Source: Dendrobium chrysotoxum
Taxonomy: Eukaryota > Streptophyta > Magnoliopsida > Asparagales > Orchidaceae
Direction of reading: 5' to 3'
NCBI GenBank assembly: GCA_019925795.1
Contig: CM034314.1
Span: 32,853,774 to 32,917,773 of the forward strand
DNA: 64,000 nucleotides
Of the stretch, positions 24,280-35,337 are shown piece after piece. Every line of letters starts with the position of its first letter. Position 1 is the first letter of the stretch. Made by a program: the position numbers and the translations under genes. The notes beneath the pieces are model-generated. The model worked only from the letters and a program-made list of their open reading frames with translations. It had not been told where the DNA came from and searched no databases.

Positions 24280-24802
24280 TTCATCCTAGATGATCACAAC
24301 ATCGTCATGGATGATACTCTTGATCCTGGACGATCCATACATCATCTTGGATGATCCATTCAAATCATCCCCACCATGATCAAACGGCCGAGATGCACCA
24401 ATTATTGGTGATCGTCCGAGATGATCCTTACATCATCCTAGATGATATAATCTAGTTTTTCTATTCCTGATCAAACGATTGAGATGCATTAATTATTGGT
24501 GATCATCCTGGATGATACACCTCATCATCCTGTATGATCCACATGGTAGTAGTTGGATGATTTAAATTCGGCCTGTCCAATTCATTTATTTTCGATCATC
24601 CTGGACGATCCACCTAATCGTCCGGGATGATACTTTTTGTCAAAAGTCATCCAGCCTATCTCCTCGGGACGATCGTCTGTGTCTTATCATCCTGAATGAT
24701 ATCTGATCATCCTGGATGATCTGACCACCTTTTTAACCAATCATCCAAGCCGTCATAACTACTCATATTATCCTGGATGATCTTGCGATCGTCCTGGACG
24801 AT
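24280..24802 (+). promoter_or_regulatory. S2 internal array: seven dyad pairs upstream of ORF3
   Basis: 15-bp dyads start at 24280/24301, 24320/24341, 24411/24432, 24502/24524, 24595/24617, 24686/24706 and 24767/24788, giving spacings of 21, 21, 21, 22, 22, 20 and 21 bp. Pair intervals after the first are about 81-93 bp. The words match the LTR dyads (the last copy is a perfect ATCGTCC-T-GGACGAT), but the sequence between them does not look like the LTR, so this is not an LTR copy. It ends 13 bp before a TATTTAAATAG box. Confidence 0.88.
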
Positions 24803-24814
24803 CTGGATTATTTC

Positions 24815-24825
24815 TATTTAAATAG
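24815..24825 (+). promoter_or_regulatory. TATA-like box of ORF3
   Basis: TATTTAAATAG between the last dyad and the ORF3 ATG at 24884. Role inferred from position. Confidence 0.45.
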
Positions 24826-24883
24826 CCTATTTCTTCATGTTTTTCACCATTCTTCCTTCAATCCTTCATCCCCTCAACTTCTA

Positions 24884-25965
24884 ATGACTGGTGGTAAAAG
24901 ATCAAGGCATTACGGTCCAAGTTCATCCCGGGGAAATATCAATCCTCGCTTTCCTGAGGCAGCCGACCGGGCTGCCGTCCAGCGTTACCTTGACATTGGA
25001 ATCACTCATTCAAAGATCATCAACCGCGCACTCTTACCTACCCGGTACTGGATCTATTTGCCCATACCTCCCTTACGTTCATTCTCACCTTGGCCTTCTC
25101 CTTTAGCTCTGAACTTCTTAAGGTCTTTTTTGCCAATCTTTACATCACCTCCCATTACTCTGTGTTGTACTTCTTTGTAAATCAGAGACCGGTAGAATTG
25201 ACCACACCTAATTTTTACAATATCCTCCAACTTTTAATCACTAGTGATAAGATCCTCACCATATTTTTTTATCCTAATTTTGATTAGAGTGTCGTCAATC
25301 ATTTATTTTGAAATACCAATATTCACTACCATGACAATGTGTGTTCTTCCCTACTTAAGGATGCCCATACAATTTAATATGTCCTTTGTTGATCAATCAT
25401 CCCAAAGGCTGGGGATCACATCCACATAACAACTTTGCTTTCCCTGACTACCTACTACGTCATGGCAAACCAGGATTTCAATGTTACTGATCTTCTCTTT
25501 CGATACATTGAACATCTCACTAGCATTAGGGATCCGAGCCATAGGAGATGCCCAAATCTAGCTCTAGGCCACCTCATTGCCTATACACTTGAGATGAAAT
25601 ATAATATGCAATATCAGGTTCCTACCGATGTCCCTCCTTCCTACTACATAAACAACTCCTTCCGTGTCCTCTATAGTACCCGAATTAATCTGGAGCCCAC
25701 CGCGGTTGTTGCGGAGAAAAAGGAAGAAGCTGTTATTGTACCTGTTGCACCTGATACACCTTCGCCTCTCTGTATTACATCACCATTTGATCATCTGGTG
25801 CAACATTCTGACTAGTGGGAGGCCCGTTTTAACTCCTACATGACTACCCAACAGGAGCAGCACGACCAAGACATGGCCTAGTTTGGAGAGCATTTCACCA
25901 CCATTCATAGTTACTTTTATCCACCACCACCTCCTCTATCTGATTAGGATCCGCCTCTCTATTAA
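24884..25965 (+). pseudogene. S2 ORF3: post-pol accessory (env-position) protein, broken
   Basis: Starts MTGGKRSRHYGPSSSRG, a basic, Ser/Gly-rich N-terminus. It continues through RFPEAADRAAVQRYLDIGI (24950-25015), a middle part split by frameshifts (25090-25420), and a well-preserved stretch 25435-25815 (FNVTDLLFRYIEHLTS..., a block near LGHLIAYTLEMKYN). It ends in a Gln-rich segment and a proline run (HSYFYPPPPP) before TAA at 25963. I see no convincing signal peptide or membrane anchor. Sirevirus-like elements often carry an extra ORF here, called envelope-like in some. S3 lacks this ORF completely. Function unknown. Confidence 0.7.
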
Positions 25966-26008
25966 GTTATTTTGTTTCAGTTTGTTGTGATGTTTTTCAT
26001 TTGGTGTC

Positions 26009-26020
26009 AAAAGGGGGAGT
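26009..26020 (+). other. Second (upstream) polypurine tract of S2
   Basis: AAAAGGGGGAGT, about 185 bp upstream of the 3' LTR, near-identical to the terminal PPT. Conserved in S3 at 53159-53170. Confidence 0.7.
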
Positions 26021-26190
26021 TATTTTGTGTTGTAGTAGTTTCATTTGTTGTTTTTGTTGTAGTTGTGTCCTTTGTTGTATTGAATATCATTGGTTATAAA
26101 TAATTAATAAAATTTAACATCTCTCTTCTGTACTTTAATTACTTCAATCTGGTTGATTTGAAACTACTAAATAAATATTTTCCATCATCA

Positions 26191-26204
26191 AAAAGGGGGA
26201 GATT
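26191..26204 (+). other. S2 terminal polypurine tract
   Basis: AAAAAGGGGGAGAT immediately before the 3' LTR; identical in S3. Confidence 0.9.
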
Positions 26205-28060
26205 GTTACAAACCTGGATTTAGGAATTATAATTTTGATGATAATAAACATTTTTATGTTCTACTTTGACTGGCTAACATCTCAGATACAAAAGATCAAA
26301 TGTAATTCAAGCCAACTCCAGATCGGGTCCACGTGTGTTTAATTATAATTTTTCTTCTTCTTGAGTCAATTGTAATGTAATTGATCCTACAGCTAAGTAA
26401 CCGTGCACACACACACTCTGGGGGAGAGTTTTAGTGAGTTAGAGTTTATGTACATTTCTTGTTTAGATCGTCCTAGACGATATTAATATCATATCTAGTG
26501 AAAATAGAAAGCCTAATTAGGACGATCATGTTAGGTCGGTTTGATTAAGCTGATCATCCTGGATGATACATATATCATACAGGACGATAGGCTTAAATTA
26601 GAAATTCTTAGTTGCCAGATTAAGTTAGGCAAGTTTTTATTTTAGAGATTTGGTCTGATCGTCCCGGACGATACGTGTATCATCTTGGACGATCCATTAC
26701 AATCATGCCTAAATTAGTCTAGTGATTAAGAAAAGTAATTAAGGTTTAATTGATTCGATCATATCATCATGGATGATCGTGAGATCATACGTGACTATAT
26801 GTTAAAAATTTTGACCATCCAGTACCTATCACCTGTATGTCCAGAGCTGTGCGCAGGACAATTTTGTTTTTTTTTTAACTAATCGTACCGAATGATAGAC
26901 ATATCATCCTGGACGATCAAGTCATTTTGAAATCTTCCAGCATGTTCTAACCTATACGTCCAGAGCTGTATGCAGGATGATTTTGTCATTTTTGAACTAA
27001 TTATACAGGACGATAGACATATCATCCTGGACGATCAAGTCATTTTGAGATTGTCCAGCACAAGTTCCCCTAGACGACCAGAGCTGTCTTCTGGTTGAAA
27101 TTTTTGATTTACACTAATCATCCTGAACAATCGCAGAATCATACCTGACGATATGAATAAATGTTTTCTACTAATTATCCAGAGGAACCAAATCTTCTAG
27201 GTTGATACATGTGATTTTGAACTGATTGTACAGGACGATCGACCGATGGTCCTGGATGATCTTTGACAACCAGTTGAGATTTAGGGCAATTTTTGAGCCC
27301 TCATATAAAAAATCTTTTTCTTCCAATAAGAAAAATCTTTTACCACTCCTTTCCAGAGAAAACCTTGATAGAGAGAGAGAGAGCGTGGGAGAGAGAGAGG
27401 ATCTTGTGAGGGAGAGTTTGTGAGGGATCCACAAAGGTTGCTTCATGCAAGGATCTGAGTCGTCTTCTCTGTTCGTCATCTCTTATCTTGTTGGTGTCTC
27501 TATTAGCGGATCATTTATAAGAAGATCTGAGTTCTCTACGTGCTTTAGGAGGAATTAAAAGGAGTCCAGGTTCTTTACATGCTTTAAGAGAAAGCAAAAG
27601 GAGTCGAGGAACTCTGCCTGCTTCAAGAGGAAGCGAAAGGAGTTCAGGTTCTCTGCCTCATCGGGTTGGTGGAAAGGAGTTTTTATACAAGCTTCTCCGC
27701 CTTGCTATGGGAGCAGAAGGAGAGTCACTTAAGGTTAGTGCAATATCCAGAGGGGAGGCTTCGGGGAGTGGATGTAGGTCAAGTTGACCAAACTATTATA
27801 AAATCTGGTGTGTTCTTTCCAATTATTTTCTGCATTTATTTTCTTGTTGATGATTGTGTGGTTGTGAGTATTATTCTATTATTGTTAAACATCTGCACAA
27901 CTTCACATAACTGTAGAAGTTTTAAAACATTCAAAAAATTTTTCTAAATCATTATTTTGCTCAAGAATTTTTAAAACTACCAATTCACCCCCCCCCCCCC
28001 CCCCTCTTGGTTAGCCTCGGGACTAGTTCACAAGGGCTTAACATCCCTTTCGAACTTTCA
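26205..28060 (+). repeat. S2 3' LTR (1856 bp)
   Basis: TGTTACAAACC...AACTTTCA. It carries the same eight-pair dyad array as the 5' LTR (about 26467-27265), so the module duplication predates insertion. GGTCAAGTTGACC is at 27777-27789 and TATAAAAT at 27797-27804. A long poly-C run lies near 27987-28004. Confidence 0.92.
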
Positions 28061-28065
28061 ATTTT

Positions 28066-28270
28066 AATTCCCCTAATTTATACACATAAATATATTCTAT
28101 TTTAAAAGGAAAACCTCATTAGTCTGCTTCATATATTTGCATGTTTGATTAAAGAATAACATAATTTTTTTACAATTAGGGCTTTATAGTCAAAACTTTT
28201 TAATGAAATAAAATAAATTAAATTGACTAGGAACTATATTTAGAAATTAAAGAAAATAAAGTAGAGAAGC
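28066..28270. other. Spacer, nothing recognised
   Basis: AT-rich flank between the S2 TSD and the A1 LTR; probably the older DNA that S2 entered. Confidence 0.5.
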
Positions 28271-29740
28271 TGTTAAGTGCAAATTATGTATTATTTATTA
28301 TATCTAAAATTTGTAAAAATATATTGTTTTAGTTGTATTTGTGTAAAAAATATTTAGGAGAATATAAAATTTATAAGTGTTTGATAGTGCCATAGTTCCG
28401 ACAAGTATAACACCCTAGCATGAACATCTATAGCATCCCAATGCAAAATTTTAACACTGCACTGCCAACATAAAGAATTTTTGAAAAATTCAGTACCAAG
28501 GCAGAGCCAAGGTTAGTAGCAAAGTGCTTTAGAGTGCCCCTGTGCCAAAAATTAGTATCATAGAATAAGAGTCTCAAGAATTTGAGTGCCGGAGAGCCAA
28601 TCAAATTTTTAAGCACCACAGCTGTCAATGTTTACAATGCCATGGTAGCATGGTTTCCAAAATAAGAATTCACACTAACTCCTCCAAAAGCACACTAATT
28701 CACTTAATAACCGTGTAATGTCTGCCCAACACATCACTGAAGTAGATATGATATTATTGAGGCACTTGTTTAATTTACACTGCCACGGTGCAACTTTATT
28801 GAGCACCATGGTCCCTAAATACATTTATATACATGTATAATTTATTTTTTAGTTGTTTTATATAAGGAGTTTTGTAATTTCAGTGGAGTTTTATACTTTG
28901 TAGTGTCTTCTTCTAGTTCCCCCTTAGAGTAAATTCTAAGGGAGGCTAGGGAGGTGTAAGATATATTCTTTAGGGAGATCTTCAGTCTCTATTATATAAG
29001 CAATTCTTTTAAGGGAAGAAGGAGTGTGTGGAATATTAATTGATCCTTTGAGGTGACATTTTTCAAATACATTCTCCTAAATTATTTCATAAGAATGAAA
29101 TGAATATGAATTTTCTTTCTTTTTTATTCATGTCTAGCTAATTATCTATGTTTTCTGCTAATGATATAACACATACTAAGTACTAATATAGACTCTTATG
29201 CATTAAAATATTTGAAAAATATTTTTAATATCTCCTATTCTTCATTTATTACATACAATGGCTATGTAGGTAGTTAATATCTAGTGTGATGTACAACATT
29301 GATAATGAAATATTAGAATAAATATAAGTGTTGAAATATGATATCGGCATTCCTAGACATAGGATTTTAAACTTTATAGGTTCTATGGAGATAGTAAAAC
29401 TGTAGGAAGGCTTTAAATTACTCTTTTCACCCCTGCAAGCTTGACAGCGATGTAAAGATGCATATGCTCTAATCCACATCTAAAATAAACAGTCTCGTTA
29501 CAAAAACTATATTTTCTTGTATTCATTAGTCAAACACATTTTAATTTCATTAGTATGATATTCCCTTGCAAATCTCTATTACATGGAAAAAAACTCAAAA
29601 ATAACTATTTTTACATTCAGTAGGACAAATTGTTTATTTAGATTAAATCGTTGTAGTTTAATAGCACTTAAGAAAAATACTTTATTTTGGGATCGACACT
29701 CTTCTCAATTACATTATTAATTAATTCAGCACATATGCTA
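28271..29740 (+). repeat. A1 5' LTR
   Basis: Starts TGTTAAGTGCAAATTATG, close to the TGATAAGTGC start usual for Athila/Tat LTRs. Short dyads such as TGCCATGGTAGCA and GCACCATGGT occur at 28640-28815. A TATATAAG lies at 28993-29000. GGGATCGACAC, usual near the end of such LTRs, is at 29689-29699. The exact LTR end and PBS were not found, so the end coordinate is an estimate. Confidence 0.6.
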
Positions 29741-30049
29741 GGATATTTAGTGGGCTTTCATAAATTTTATATCAAAGAAAACCATAGCATATAATCCCAT
29801 GAAATAAAAGCAACCATAATCAAGCCTCATCCCCATCACATCATGATTGCTAGGAAAGTAACATGTATATTATAATTTTTAACTATATTATTGAAATAAG
29901 TACATATTTAGACTACTTGTATCATATATCTTTTTTTCCCTCTATTTGATAAAATTTTTAAAGAGAAAAAAATTATTATTTTTATTATTTAGTTTGTGAT
30001 TTTTATTTTTAGTTTTTTTATCATTATTTCATGCTTAATAGATCTAGTA

Positions 30050-31230
30050 TGGAGTCTTTGTTGTTTGATCCTAACATAGAAAGGACCCTTACAAAAATAA
30101 ATAAAAATAAAAAGATTTTAGACTTGTTTGACCCAGTATAAGATCAGGACCATCCTAGACCACTTAGAGAGTATGCTAATGCAATAGTAGAAGGAATCCA
30201 TCTGAGTGTTAATAGATATTCTGTCCAGGCTAATAACTTTGAATTGAAACCTACCATAATTTAAATGGTTCAAAACTCTTAGTTTGGGGGAACTCTTATT
30301 GAGGATCTAAATATACACTTAGTTAGAGTCTTAGAAATTTCTACAACCTTTAAGTGTAATGGGGTCAATGATGATATTATTAGACTTATATTTTTCATAT
30401 TTTCTCTAGAAGATAAAGTTAAGATGTTGTTGAGTTCTTTGTCCCTAGGCTCTATAACCACTTGGAATGAGTTGACACAAAAATACCTAGCTAAGTATTT
30501 CGACCTTAAAAATTTGCCAAACTTAAAAATGATATTACATCTTTTGTCCAGTTTAAGGGAGAGTCAATTTATGAAAGTTGGGAGAGATTTAATGAAATGC
30601 TTAGGAAATGCCCTCACCAGACTTTACCCAATTTGTTAGTTATTCATACTTTTTATAATGGATTAGTAGGATCCCTTAGGTCAGTCATAGATGAAACAAT
30701 TGGAGGATCTTTAATGTCTAAGCCTTTTGAGGAAGCATATGAATAAATTAAGGAAATTGCTATAAAACATATCTAGTGGCCCTCTAATAGGGTGAAGCCT
30801 AAAAGAGTAGCTGGAGTTTATGAATTAGATGCTTTGTCAATTCTTTCTACTCAAGTAGCTATATATTTTAAAGAAATTGGATACCATTAGAGTTAATTCA
30901 AGATAAAGACCATCTATACAAATGGAAGAGCAAGATTTTAAGTTCTATTGATGCTGGAGTTGCTCTAAGGATTAAGAATATGAATTTAATTTAAAGATAA
31001 AAAAGTTCATGTTCCAATATATATGACACTTGTTTGAAGAATCACCCTAATTTTAGTTTGTCAAATAACGTTGGTGGTAAACAATCAGTAGAATGTAGGT
31101 CAATCAAATCAAAGAGAAAATTGGAATAATCTTTAATAACTTGTAAGGAATCTAAGACCATCTTATCCCCCAAGTTTTAATTAAAATAATAAATTTAGAG
31201 AGAGAAAATCATCTATTGAAGAGGTGGCAT
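30050..31230 (+). pseudogene. gag: A1 gag remnant (Athila-like)
   Basis: Starts MESLLFDPN and shows the Retrotrans_gag pattern: FGGTLIEDLNIHL, TFKCNGVNDD.IRL, FSLEDKVKMLLSSL, SITTWNELTQKYLAKYF, then in a shifted frame GESIYESWERFNEMLRKCP and LVIHTFYNGL. A degenerate NVGQSNQRENWNN segment near 31095 matches the usual gag tail. Several frameshifts and stops. Confident for family, non-functional. Confidence 0.85.
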
Positions 31231-32232
31231 TTTGTTTGAAACTTAGTTGTAAAGTCAAGTTGCATCAAGTAAAAAACTTATAAACATAATAAGAATAGCT
31301 TGCATCAATTTTTAGTAATAGACCCTCTTGGATCACTATCTAATAATACATATGTTAGCCTTAAGGAGAAATAGAAGGGTCTTAATGGAAACCACTTAAT
31401 GAGTGATTGTTAGCATTATTTCATTCTATTTTATAATTTAAGGTTTTTTAACTATTTTGTAATTTATGTTATTTGTATGTGGTGTATTGTTTGTGAAATC
31501 ATTAATATTGATTTTGATTAATTATGAACAACTTCCTGAGAAAATAATTTACTCAATAAAAAATTTGACTAGTACCATTGTGTTGAACTTTGAAATGCAA
31601 AAGCGTTTGCAAGCCAAGCATTATGGTGTTCAAAAGTAACATTACACTGCTAAAGTCTTAAAAAAACTCTTTAGATTGGAACACCACAGTGCTCTACCAA
31701 TAAAGACCACCGTACCATTTTACCTTATAGAGCACCTTGATGTTGCTATCTCAAGCACTACAGCGATAGTTTGTTATCTCTCCCGTGATGCTAGTGGTGC
31801 ACTCGATGATTTTTTACATTAATTTGTTTAAATAAAAGAAAACTTCATTTAGCACTTCAGTGCTATTACTAGAATTGTAGCATTATTTAAAATCATTATT
31901 ATTATATTTAAAGCACTACAACAGTGGTTTTTTACTACATTGCAGCATTCATGCACATCAAATATTAAAGTGATTTCTAAGTAAACAAGCTAGCACTTTG
32001 TTTTTCAGTGCGAGCACTATAATGCCACGTCTCCGCACTACTATAGCAATTTTCATTTTGATTCATTTGTCATTTTTTATTTTTCTTAGCACAGTAGTGC
32101 TGATCCCTTCAGCACCGCAATGCTATTGTTGTTTATAAATAGGAACCCATGCTTTCAATTTGTTCACTCCATTTTTACTTGTCTATTTCCTCAAGCTCTA
32201 CATTTATTATCTTTTTTTATATGTAAAAGATA
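31231..32232 (+). promoter_or_regulatory. A1 intergenic region: dyads and TATA box upstream of ORF2
   Basis: Noncoding kilobase between gag and ORF2. From 31681 it contains repeated dyads of the form AGCACNNNAGTGCT, for example 31850-31865 (perfect arms around TC), 32013-32026, 32088-32101 and 32111-32124. Neighbours are 21-24 bp apart. TATAAATAG at 32134-32142 follows the last dyad by 9 bp, and the ORF2 ATG at 32233 is about 90 bp further. It resembles, in layout only, the ORF3 promoter region of S2. Confidence 0.65.
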
Positions 32233-32655
32233 AATGGTCCCTAATATGTTTAGAAAGAAGTGTGCCTCCTTATCCTTTGACAAAAGTAGATTCATATATG
32301 TTGAGGCTTAGCAGTGTCATGGCTTTATCATAGTAAGCAAGAAATTAATTCTAGAGTGAGGCTCTCAAATCCCAAGTGTTGCAGTTATGCAAATATTTGT
32401 AAATTAGGGTTGGAAACAAATTTTTGAGGACCCTCACGATGCTATTATTAATGTTGTTTGAGAATTTTTTGTAAATGGGAAGGAGATCGGAGATAATAAG
32501 TGCTATGTGAGAGGTAAGTGGGTGCCTTTTGACTCAGTTGCTATCAATCACCTTTAAAAATTTTCAAATTTTGAACTTGATGAGAGCACTCCATTTATTC
32601 TAGAACCGTATTATCTAGAATAGTTGTTAAGAGTTTTGTGTGGACATAATAGTAG
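32233..32655 (+). pseudogene. A1 ORF2, N-terminal half (plant transposon protein family)
   Basis: Starts MVPNMFRKKCASLSFDKSRF. Diagnostic blocks follow: EFFVNGKEIG (about 32465-32495) and CYVRGKWVPFDSVAINHL (about 32500-32555). These match the 'putative plant transposon protein' domain found after pol in Athila-like elements (REFYAN...VRGKWVPF..INxL). At least five in-frame stops. The reading frame is cut by the CACTA insertion and its distal part reappears at 56150. Function of the family is unknown. Confidence 0.75.
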
Positions 32656-32746
32656 AGCTATTGGAAAATCACAATTATCGACGATAATTTCTAGCAATTT
32701 TGGATGATTTTTCGGCGATTTGTAAAATTTTTAGCTATTTACCGGC

Positions 32747-32970
32747 AGTGGTTTCTTACAACATCACAACATTCTTGCACGTCAATATTATAGTGATTTC
32801 TAAGTAAAAAAGCTAGCACTTTGTTTTTCAATGCGAGCACTGCAATGCCACGTCTCCGCATTACTATGGCAATTTTCATTTTGACTCGTTTGTTATTTTT
32901 TGTTTTTCATAGCACTGTAGTGTTGATCTCTTCAGCACCACAATGCTATTGTTGTTTATAAATAGGAACC
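32747..32970 (+). repeat. Copy of the flanking A1 promoter region inside the CACTA
   Basis: About 224 bp matching 31917-32150 in the same orientation, including the dyads and TATAAATAG (32957-32965). It ends in the middle of CCCAT, where it joins the inverted copy starting at 32971. Confidence 0.85.
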
Positions 32971-33207
32971 CATACTGATGGATCAGTGCCCCATACTAAA
33001 TATAGACGATGACTAGTAAAAATTATATCAATTAGTTTAATAAATCTATGTATATTATTTTAACTATATTTTCTATTTATGGAAAGAGTTTCTTGGGCGG
33101 GAGCCAATACCACTAGAGCTGCATACGAGGACACACCAACCTCAAGCAGATCACTAGTAGGTTGATGAGAAGGAGAGAAAAGGTCAAGTGACATGTATAT
33201 TAACTAG
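32971..33207 (+). repeat. Inverted copy of a CACTA gene segment
   Basis: Near-perfect reverse complement of 34107-34343, about 237 bp, separated by roughly 900 bp. The original carries the exon reading LGREPIPLELHKMTHQ on the minus strand. Together they form a long inverted repeat. Confidence 0.9.
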
Positions 33208-33655
33208 TGACATCTGGTAATAACATTTTAGGAGGCAAAACCATTGGTTAGCCACCGGTCATTACCGATGGTAAAATTAAAACAATCAACGACATCTAAA
33301 AGCCATCCAGTACCAAAGTTTCTGGTGGCCAAGCCACCGGTTAGCCGCCAAAAACCTATAGCATTTGCAAAAAGAAATTGATAGACCCCCACTATTTACC
33401 CTAATTTCCACATTTACCTACAGGCATAAAATATATATAAAATAATTTTTGATTTCCAAAATCAACATAACTGTTCATTTGAAATAATAATACACAATTA
33501 AACAATAGATTTACCCAACCCATAATAACCACAAAATAGTTCTTTAAACAAATAACAATGTATATGTTCCACAATCATATAACATATGAAATCCACAACC
33601 AAATATTTCAAATACACCAAACAGTTTTTCAAACAACTAACAAAAATTAACAACA
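33208..33655. other. CACTA subterminal region
   Basis: Short repeated words such as GCCACCGGTTAGCCGCC, TACCGATGGT and CTGGTGGCC, in direct and inverted orientation, as expected for subterminal transposase-binding repeats. No ORF. Confidence 0.5.
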
Positions 33656-35337
33656 CTAATCATCCTTAGTGTCCTCGCTGTTATGTGATGCTAGTATCAG
33701 ATCTTGCTCTTTTTTCTTCTCATTTTTCTTCTCATTTCTAGCTCGATATGATCGCAGCTCTGCCTGCATCTTATTTTGAATCTTTCTGATCTCCTCTATC
33801 TCTCTTGTCAGGGCAGCAACCCTCTGGTTAATAGTCTCTTTAGCTCCACTAATATCATAAAATGCTGAGGTAGATGTACTGCCCTCATAAGCATACCCCT
33901 GCGAACCTAAGCCATAAACCCTCCCCCACTAGCTTCCTCTAACAATATCTAACCATGTGTTATACTCAGAATATTGGGTCGATGCTAAAGATGATCCCTC
34001 ACTAGTAGATTGCTGACTTTATTGAAGTCGTATAAAATCATCCTGTCAAAATAAATCTATAAATAAAATTTTTATCTATTTTATACTATTACTCAAAAAT
34101 TTATATTCACTTGACCTTTTCTCTCCTTCTCATCAACCTACTAGTGATCTGCTTGAGGTTGGTGAGTCATTTTATGCAACTCTAGTGGTATTGGTTCCCT
34201 CCCAAGAAACTCTTTCCATAAATAGAAAATATAGTTAAAATAATATACATTAATTTATTAAACTAATTGAAATAATCTTTACTAGTCATCGTCTATGTTT
34301 AGTATGAGGCACTGATCCATCAGTATGAAGAGACCCCTAAACCCCCACACTTAGATACTCTATTTTACTTATTCTGCTCTCTCTCAACTTGGTGAACCCA
34401 GGGCTCGCCCAAGCTCTGCTCAAATCATCCTATACTCCCAAGCCAATCAATAATAGATGCTGCCCATACTTTCTAATGTCCGTGAACATGTCCCTAAGAT
34501 AGGTTGATCCTCTCCTCTCAAAATTTGTTCTGATCTTTATGCTATGCTCAGGCAACCACCTAAAATCTTTTTATAAAATATAGGTATAATAAATAATATT
34601 AATATAAATAAAATAAAATATTTTAAGTAATGCCAAATAAATATACCTAAAACTCTCTAAACCACATATCCTTATCTTCCTTTGGGATCTTCTTCCATGA
34701 TAAGTAAAGAGCATCATATTTGCTCCGTTTGATGTCCCAAATCTTGTGGGCAGGCTACCTTAAGGGATTGAAGCTGTAGGTTAAATTTTTTATTAATAAC
34801 ATATAATAGATTAAATTATAATAAATTTATAAAATAAAATAAACTTACGTATTGCCCTCAGGCTCGATGTATACATACTTATTTGCTACTATTACAGGCT
34901 CCCCACAACCAACCTCTTCTTGTGTTGATGGTCCACCTTATTCTGGTTGCATAAGAGGTGGGTAATAATAGGGGTGGTGGTAAAGAGGGTAAGGGTAGGT
35001 AGATTGAGCTATTTGTGATGTTGGTGGGGGGTAATATGGATAGAATGGAGCTACATGTGTCTGATCTAAAGAAGAAAATTTAGTACTTGTTGACATAGGA
35101 GGAGGGAAGTACCGAGGAAGGGGTGGTACTCCAACCACAGTTGGATCTGACTATCCTTGACCCTGCTCAGTAAGGGAATGCTGCTGACTCCCAGATGGTG
35201 GTAATGGTACCACTGGTGGAACTGAGCCCCTAACCTTCATCACTTTATCTAGACCTGCTTAGTCCAGCACTCAACCGTTTCTTACGAGAAAACTTTGAAG
35301 TGAAGGATCTACGAGGAGGATCATCACCTAAAACCAT
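33656..35337 (-). pseudogene. CACTA second gene, Transposase_24 (TNPA-like) remnant
   Basis: Minus-strand gene with apparent introns, from M at 35337 (VLGDDPPRRSF) to the stop at 33656. The first part is rich in Pro and Tyr (34938-35138). Then follow a block WDIKRSKYDALYLSWKKIP (34680-34760) and a REPIPLELHKMTHQ segment (34150-34200). The C-terminal coiled coil (33690-33840) reads ALTREIEEIRKIQNKM followed by a Lys/Glu-rich tail. This order fits the plant Transposase_24 family, thought to supply the accessory protein of CACTA elements. Stops are present near 35265 and elsewhere. Likely dead. Confidence 0.7.

Larger units (their letters stand above)
16177..28060 (+). mobile_element. S2: old complete Sirevirus-like copia element with ORF3
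   Basis: 5' LTR 16177-18043, PBS, gag, pol, dyad array, ORF3, two polypurine tracts and 3' LTR 26205-28060. The flanks are ATTTC (16172-16176) and ATTTT (28061-28065), a 5-bp TSD with one transition. The first LTR base pair has decayed from TG to TA; the 3' LTR keeps TG...CA. The LTRs differ at roughly a tenth of positions in the stretch I compared, far more than in S3, so it is much older. All ORFs are broken. Confidence 0.93.

Noticed and set aside
24280..24802. Possible CRISPR-like array
   Set aside because: The repeats are 15-bp palindromes with pairwise 21-bp spacing and alternating gaps in a plant retroelement; no uniform spacers and no cas genes.
24280..24802. Internal array as a solo-LTR fragment inserted in S2
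   Set aside because: Only the dyads match the LTR; the DNA between them, the module length (about 91 versus 105 bp) and the flanks differ.
34938..35138. Pro/Tyr-rich frame resembling a cell-wall extensin
   Set aside because: It lies in frame order within the minus-strand Transposase_24-type CACTA gene, whose N-terminal part is commonly Pro/Tyr-rich, and it lacks SPPPP repeats and a signal peptide.
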